NCBI GenBank assembly: GCA_025966255.1
Contig: JAOPVG010000441.1
Location: 1 to 11,096 of the forward strand
DNA: 11,096 nt
DNA from: Jatrophihabitans sp.
GTDB lineage: Bacteria; Actinomycetota; Actinomycetes; Mycobacteriales; Jatrophihabitantaceae
Reading direction: 5' to 3'
Below the pieces are notes generated by a model. That model was not told the origin of the DNA and did no database searches. It saw only the letters and a program-made list of their open reading frames with translations. Position 1 is the stretch's first letter; every line of letters starts with the position of its first letter. Made by a program: the position numbers and the translations under genes. Below, piece after piece: positions 7,709-11,096 of the stretch.

Positions 7709-7727
7709 CGTAAAGTGCCACTTGACA
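7709..7727 (+). promoter_or_regulatory. Operator-like palindrome, site C
   Basis: The sequence reads CGTAAAGTG C CACTTGACA. The right half is perfect and the left half has two mismatches to the consensus. The perfect half contains the -35 hexamer of the divergent plus-strand operon. GATCCAGCC at 7701-7709 immediately precedes it, as it does (with a 4-bp shift) at site A. Confidence 0.68.
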
Positions 7728-7751
7728 ATCGGGGTTTCGGCGGCTCATTCT
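7722..7751 (+). promoter_or_regulatory. Promoter of the hydrolase-SDR operon
   Basis: A perfect -35 TTGACA (7722-7727) is followed at 18 bp by CATTCT (7746-7751), a poor -10 retaining only the A and final T. Predicted start is near 7758, leaving a leader of about 115 bases before the ATG at 7873 in which I see no recognisable riboswitch or leader peptide. The strong -35 embedded in site C is the main support. Confidence 0.5.
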
Positions 7752-7872
7752 GATCCGCACCTCGTAGGTCGCCGGCGCGGCCCGATCAGCCAGCCGGAAC
7801 CTGAAGCGACGCGGTGATCATCGACCACGTCGGCGGGATCCCTGTTGCTTCCACCTATACCGAAAGGCTGCG

Positions 7873-8793
7873 ATGCGCCGCGAAGACATCGAGTTCGACA
7901 GCGACGGCACGGTTGTCAGGGGGTGGCTCTACCGCCCCGACAACGCTGCCGCCGACGTTCCTGCGGTGGTCCTCGCGGGGGGTTGGTGCTACGTACGTGA
8001 ACTGGTGATGCCGCACTACGCGGAGCGGTTCGCGGTAGAAGGCATCGCCGCGTTGGTGTTCGACTACCGCAACCTCGGTGCGTCCGACGGCGAGCCCCGG
8101 CAGCACCTCGACCCGTGGGCGCAGATCCGCGATTACCAGAACGCGATCAGCTTCCTCGAGCACGCCGACGGTATCGATTCCGACCGGCTCGGCGCATGGG
8201 GCATCTCGTACTCCGGCGGGCACGTGCTCATCGCCGCGGCGACCGACCCGCGGGTGAAGGCGATCGTCAGCCAGATCCCGGTCGTCGATGGCTATCGCAA
8301 CATGCGACGGGTGCACGGCACGCTCGGCTACCGCCGGCTGTGGCAGGCGATCCTCGAGGACCGCCGGCTGCGTTACGAAGATCCGAGCAAGCGGCTCTAT
8401 CTGCCGCACGCCAGCACCACGCCCGAGCAGGAGCTCTCGTCGTGGCCGTTCCCGGAGACGAAGACGACCTTCGCTGCTCTCCAGCAGACCGAGGCACCGC
8501 TTTACCAGAACGTCAGCACGATGGAGTCGGTCGACCTGTTGCTCAACTACGACGTCGGTCCCTTCGTCACCCGCATCTACGACACGCCGACCCTGATGAT
8601 TGTCGCCGAGGGAGACGACCTCACCCTCTGGGATCTCGAGATCGAGAGCTACAACCGGATCCCGACCGAGAGGAAGAAACTCGTCGTCCTGCCGCATACA
8701 TCGCACATGACTCTGTACAGCGACCGCAGCAAGCTCGAAGTCGCCGCCGACGAGGCCGCCCGCTGGTTCGTCCAGCACCTGCTTCCCGCCTGA
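7873..8793 (+). CDS. Alpha/beta hydrolase
   Basis: A 306-residue cytoplasmic hydrolase with no signal peptide, distantly like the CocE/X-Pro peptidase (S15) and dienelactone hydrolase groups. The probable oxyanion strand is LAGGWCYV (34-41). The nucleophile elbow is WGISYSGGH (109-117), with Ser112 as likely nucleophile in a G-x-S-x-S-G-G form rather than the canonical G-x-S-x-G. The acid is probably Asp248 in IVAEGDD, and His278 in LPHTSHMTLY is the catalytic base. It could cleave an ester, lactone or C-C bond of a ring-opened dicarbonyl; the sequence does not decide. The ATG start has AAAGG at 7863-7867, five bases upstream. First gene of the right-hand plus-strand operon, 47 bp before the next SDR and divergent from the E1 operon. 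Confidence 0.92.
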   Translation: MRREDIEFDSDGTVVRGWLYRPDNAAADVPAVVLAGGWCYVRELVMPHYAERFAVEGIAALVFDYRNLGASDGEPRQHLDPWAQIRDYQNAISFLEHADGIDSDRLGAWGISYSGGHVLIAAATDPRVKAIVSQIPVVDGYRNMRRVHGTLGYRRLWQAILEDRRLRYEDPSKRLYLPHASTTPEQELSSWPFPETKTTFAALQQTEAPLYQNVSTMESVDLLLNYDVGPFVTRIYDTPTLMIVAEGDDLTLWDLEIESYNRIPTERKKLVVLPHTSHMTLYSDRSKLEVAADEAARWFVQHLLPA

Positions 8794-8840
8794 GCCGCCC
8801 GAGCCCAGAGGTTGTCCGACATCTCGAGGAGATACGCACC

Positions 8841-9701
8841 ATGGCTTCCACCGAGGTTGATCAAGTGACCGAGGGACGGCTGGCCGGCAAGGTAGCGCTC
8901 GTCACCGGTGCGGCCCGTGGCCAGGGTCGCAGCCATGCGGTGCGGTTCGCCGAGGAGGGCGCCGACGTCATCGCGCTCGATCTCTGCGCCAACCTCGAGA
9001 GCGTCCCCTACCCGCTGGCGACCCTGGCGGAGCTCGACGAGACAGCGCGGCTGGTCGAAGCGCTCGGCCGGCGAGTATTTGCGCGGCAGACGGACGTACG
9101 CCAGATCGATTCGCTGCGCTCTGCGGTGGACGAGGGTGTGGCCGAGCTGGGCCGCCTGGACGTCGTCTGTGCGAACGCGGGCGTCAATAACCCGGCGCCG
9201 GCACACGATCTCGACGAGTCAGTGTGGTCGGCAGTCGTCGACGTCGATTTGAGCGGCGTATGGCGTACCTGCAAGGTCGCCATACCGCATATCGTTGCCG
9301 GCCAACGCGGCGGGGCCATCATCCTCACCAGCTCGGCGGCCGGTTTGAAGGGCTATCCGAACATCGCCCACTACACGGCGGCGAAACACGGCGTGAACGG
9401 CCTGGTGAAGGCGCTCGCACAGGAACTCGCGCCGCACCGCATTCGGGTGAACAGCGTGAACCCCACTCAGGTGGACACACCGATGATCATGAACGAGCCC
9501 ATGTTCGCGCTGTTCTGTCCCGATGTTCCGACGCCGACGCGTGCGGACTTCGCCCCGGTGTCGCAGGCGATGCATCTGCTGCCCATTCCCTGGGTCGAGC
9601 CGCGGGACGTCAGCAACAGTGTTTTGTTCCTCGCGTCGGACGAGGCCCGCTACATCACGGGCGTTGCCCTGCCGGTGGACGCCGGCGTACTCATCAAGTG
9701 A
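8841..9701 (+). CDS. Mycofactocin-coupled SDR family oxidoreductase
   Basis: A 286-residue SDR of the mycofactocin-coupled group (TIGR03971 type, which includes carveol dehydrogenase). These enzymes are thought to hold NAD tightly and to pass electrons to mycofactocin rather than exchange NADH. The cofactor loop TGAARGQG is at 22-29, Asp47 ends strand two, and the group's insert PYPLAT...DETARLVEALGRR lies at about 56-78. ANAG (111-114) replaces NNAG. Active-site Ser164, Tyr177 and Lys181 are present, but the fourth tetrad residue, normally Asn in DVNLxG, is Asp136 (codon GAT). The frame is open far upstream, inside the hydrolase gene. ATG 8841 was chosen because GAGGAG lies at 8826-8831 and the domain begins 15 residues later. 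It is followed after 17 bp by a close paralogue. Probable role: oxidation of a secondary alcohol in the cluster's pathway. Confidence 0.93.
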   Translation: MASTEVDQVTEGRLAGKVALVTGAARGQGRSHAVRFAEEGADVIALDLCANLESVPYPLATLAELDETARLVEALGRRVFARQTDVRQIDSLRSAVDEGVAELGRLDVVCANAGVNNPAPAHDLDESVWSAVVDVDLSGVWRTCKVAIPHIVAGQRGGAIILTSSAAGLKGYPNIAHYTAAKHGVNGLVKALAQELAPHRIRVNSVNPTQVDTPMIMNEPMFALFCPDVPTPTRADFAPVSQAMHLLPIPWVEPRDVSNSVLFLASDEARYITGVALPVDAGVLIK

Positions 9702-9718
9702 CAACCGAAGGAGTGGAC

Positions 9719-10552
9719 ATGGCAGGTCGGGTCGAGGGCAAGGTCGCCTTCATCACCGGAGCAGCGCGCGGACAGGGCCGCAGTCACGCCCTTCGCCTCG
9801 CCGAGGAGGGCGCCGACATCATCGCGGTCGATTTCTGTGAGGACATCAAGTCGGTCGACTATCCGCTCGCCACCCGTGAGGACCTCGCCGAGACAGTGCG
9901 CCTCGTCGAGTCGCTCGGGCGCAGGATCGTCGCCCGCGAGGCGGACGTCCGAAGCATCGAATCGCTGCGGGCCGCGGTCGACGCCGGTGTCGCCGAGCTC
10001 GGCAGGCTCGACATCGTCAGCGCCAACGCGGGCATCCTCTCCAACGGTCAGTCGCACGAACTCTCCGAGGAGACGTGGGGCGACATGATCGACATCAATC
10101 TCAGCGGCGTGTGGCGCACCTGCAAGGTCGCCATTCCGCACCTGATTGCCGGCGGGGCCGGCGGGTCGATCGTGCTCACCAGCTCGGTCGCCGGGCTGCG
10201 TTCGTACAACGGCGTCTCGCACTACGTCTCGGCCAAGCACGGAGTGGTCGGCCTGATGAAGACGCTCGCCCAGGAACTCGCCCCGCACAGCATCCGCGTG
10301 AACAGCGTCAACCCGACGCAGGTCGACACCGCGATGATCCAGAACGAGAGCATGTACCACCTGTTCTGCCCGGACCTCGAGAACCCGACCCGCGCGGAGT
10401 TCGGTGCGGCGTCAGCGGCCACCATCCTGCTGCCCATCGACTGGGTGGAGTCGATCGATGTCAGCAATGCCGTGCTGTTCCTGGTTTCGGACGAAGCTCG
10501 CTACATCACCGGTGTTGCGTTGCCCATCGACGCCGGCGCGCTCATCATCTGA
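9719..10552 (+). CDS. Mycofactocin-coupled SDR family oxidoreductase (tandem paralogue)
   Basis: A 277-residue member of the same mycofactocin-coupled SDR group, closely similar along its whole length to the preceding gene, so a tandem duplication is likely. The cofactor loop TGAARGQG is at 13-20, Asp38 marks NAD preference, the insert DYPLATREDLAETVRLVE is at 47-64, and ANAG is at 102-105. The tetrad is complete: Asn127, Ser156, Tyr169, Lys173. Shared C-terminal features include SVNPTQVDT, LFCPDL and DEARYITGVALPIDAG. ATG 9719 is fixed by GAAGGAG at 9707-9713, five bases upstream, and by the 17-bp gap after the previous stop. Compared with its neighbour it keeps the catalytic Asn. The two may act on successive alcohols or opposite stereoisomers. 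Confidence 0.94.
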   Translation: MAGRVEGKVAFITGAARGQGRSHALRLAEEGADIIAVDFCEDIKSVDYPLATREDLAETVRLVESLGRRIVAREADVRSIESLRAAVDAGVAELGRLDIVSANAGILSNGQSHELSEETWGDMIDINLSGVWRTCKVAIPHLIAGGAGGSIVLTSSVAGLRSYNGVSHYVSAKHGVVGLMKTLAQELAPHSIRVNSVNPTQVDTAMIQNESMYHLFCPDLENPTRAEFGAASAATILLPIDWVESIDVSNAVLFLVSDEARYITGVALPIDAGALII

Positions 10553-10558
10553 GGACTT

Positions 10559-10591
10559 CGGCGGGGACGGTGGCAGCTGATTCGTCCGCCG
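10559..10591 (+). terminator. Possible terminator hairpin after SDR operon
   Basis: CGGC (10559-10562), a GG bulge, and GGACG (10565-10569) pair with CGTCC (10583-10587) and GCCG (10588-10591) around a 13-base loop. It begins seven bases after the last SDR stop. No T-tract follows, so it is only a candidate. Confidence 0.3.
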
Positions 10592-10710
10592 CGATCGTCC
10601 GTGCGCACCGCCTGTGGCCCGTCAGGGTGGCGTCCGGAAGCCGTGAGACAAGGCTCGATCGCCTCGTCGAGGTAGACGGTGAGCTGGCCGAGTCCCGCGG
10701 TGCTGACTAC

Positions 10711-10722
10711 TACGCTGGCCGG
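10711..10722 (+). promoter_or_regulatory. Possible -10 for a leaderless hydroxyacid dehydrogenase transcript
   Basis: TACGCT at 10711-10716 fits the actinobacterial TANNNT -10 pattern and lies so that transcription would begin about at the A of ATG 10723. No purine-rich ribosome site precedes that ATG. No clear -35 was found, so this is tentative. Confidence 0.3.
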
Positions 10723-11096
10723 ATGCCGACTGTGTCGATTTTGGACGACTACCAACGGGTGGCGCTCGCCAGCGCGGACTGGTCGGCGGTGAGCGATCGG
10801 TACACGCTGGACGTGCTGAGCGATCACATCGCCGATGAGCCGGAACTGGTGCGACGCCTTGCCGGCAGCGAGGTCGTCGTGGCGATGCGCGAGAGGACGC
10901 CCTTCCCGGCGCGCGTGCTGGAGCAGCTGCCGATGCTGCGGATGATCGTCACCACAGGTATGATCAACTCGGCGATCGTCCTCGACGCCGCCGCGCGCCT
11001 GGGTATCACAGTTTCCGGAACGACAGGATCGGGGAACTCGATGCCCGAACTCACTCTCGGGATGATCATCGCCCTCACCCGCAACTTCGCGCAGGA
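10723..11096 (+). CDS. D-isomer-specific 2-hydroxyacid dehydrogenase family protein, 3'-partial
   Basis: The first 124 residues of an NAD-dependent 2-hydroxyacid dehydrogenase (3-phosphoglycerate dehydrogenase-like); the gene runs off the window without a stop. The N-terminus PTVSILDDYQRVALASADW is characteristic of a family often annotated simply as D-2-hydroxyacid dehydrogenase. Further support comes from MRERTPFPARVLEQLP (55-70), the strand LRMIVTTG (72-79) and the hinge region SMPELTLGMIIAL (106-118). The NAD-binding GxGxxG and the catalytic Arg/Glu/His lie beyond the end. ATG 10723 is where family homology begins. The ribosome site is weak and a leaderless start is possible. It lies 170 bp after the SDR operon on the same strand, so its membership of that operon is uncertain. 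Possible role: reduction of a 2-oxo acid or oxidation of a 2-hydroxy acid. Confidence 0.88.
   Translation, partial: MPTVSILDDYQRVALASADWSAVSDRYTLDVLSDHIADEPELVRRLAGSEVVVAMRERTPFPARVLEQLPMLRMIVTTGMINSAIVLDAAARLGITVSGTTGSGNSMPELTLGMIIALTRNFAQ

Noticed and set aside
7855..8778. Minus-strand open frame (307 codons) opposite the hydrolase
   Set aside because: No family features, and the plus-strand hydrolase has a ribosome site and a catalytic triad.
8115..8840. Extended N-terminus for the first tandem SDR reaching back into the hydrolase
   Set aside because: It is the out-of-frame shadow of the hydrolase; ATG 8841 has GAGGAG upstream and begins just before the SDR fold.
8841..10552. Tandem SDR genes as a DNA repeat or mobile duplication
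   Set aside because: Similarity is at protein level with diverged codons and no flanking repeats or transposase; it is an old paralogous pair.

Overview
This window is GC-rich, protein-dense DNA from what looks like an actinobacterium. Third codon positions are strongly G/C, GTG and TTG starts are used, and two genes belong to the mycofactocin-coupled short-chain dehydrogenase family, which is essentially confined to mycofactocin-producing bacteria, mostly Actinobacteria. No tRNA, rRNA, CRISPR array, insertion sequence or phage gene was seen. The genus cannot be fixed from the sequence alone.

The layout has three parts. (1) Left, plus strand: the 3' part of an acyl-CoA synthetase gene (start lies outside the window), a classical SDR dehydrogenase, and an XRE-cupin regulator. 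(2) Centre, minus strand, read from about 7.6 kb down to 3.3 kb: a fused alpha+beta thiamine-diphosphate E1 dehydrogenase, a second acyl-CoA synthetase whose GTG start overlaps the E1 stop, and a second XRE-cupin regulator. The two regulators converge on a short hairpin at 3323-3340. (3) Right, plus strand, divergent from the E1 gene: an alpha/beta hydrolase, two tandem paralogous mycofactocin-type SDRs, then the 5' part of a D-isomer-specific 2-hydroxyacid dehydrogenase that runs off the end.

The most notable unlabelled signal is a 19-bp palindrome, consensus TGTCAAGTGNCACTTGACA. It occurs three times: at 1529-1547 before the left SDR, at 7660-7678 before the E1 operon, and at 7709-7727 before the hydrolase/SDR operon. 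In each case the gene-proximal half contains the -35 hexamer of the downstream unit. This ties the three units into one probable regulon, most plausibly controlled by one or both XRE-cupin proteins, whose recognition helices are very similar.

Together the genes look like a catabolic cluster. Alcohol groups would be oxidised by SDRs, two of them mycofactocin-coupled and related to carveol-dehydrogenase-type enzymes. A C-C or ester bond would be cut by the hydrolase. Carboxylates would be activated by two CoA ligases, and a 2-oxo acid or alpha-ketol would be handled by the E1 enzyme. A cyclic or terpenoid alcohol is a reasonable guess for the substrate, but the sequence does not prove it.
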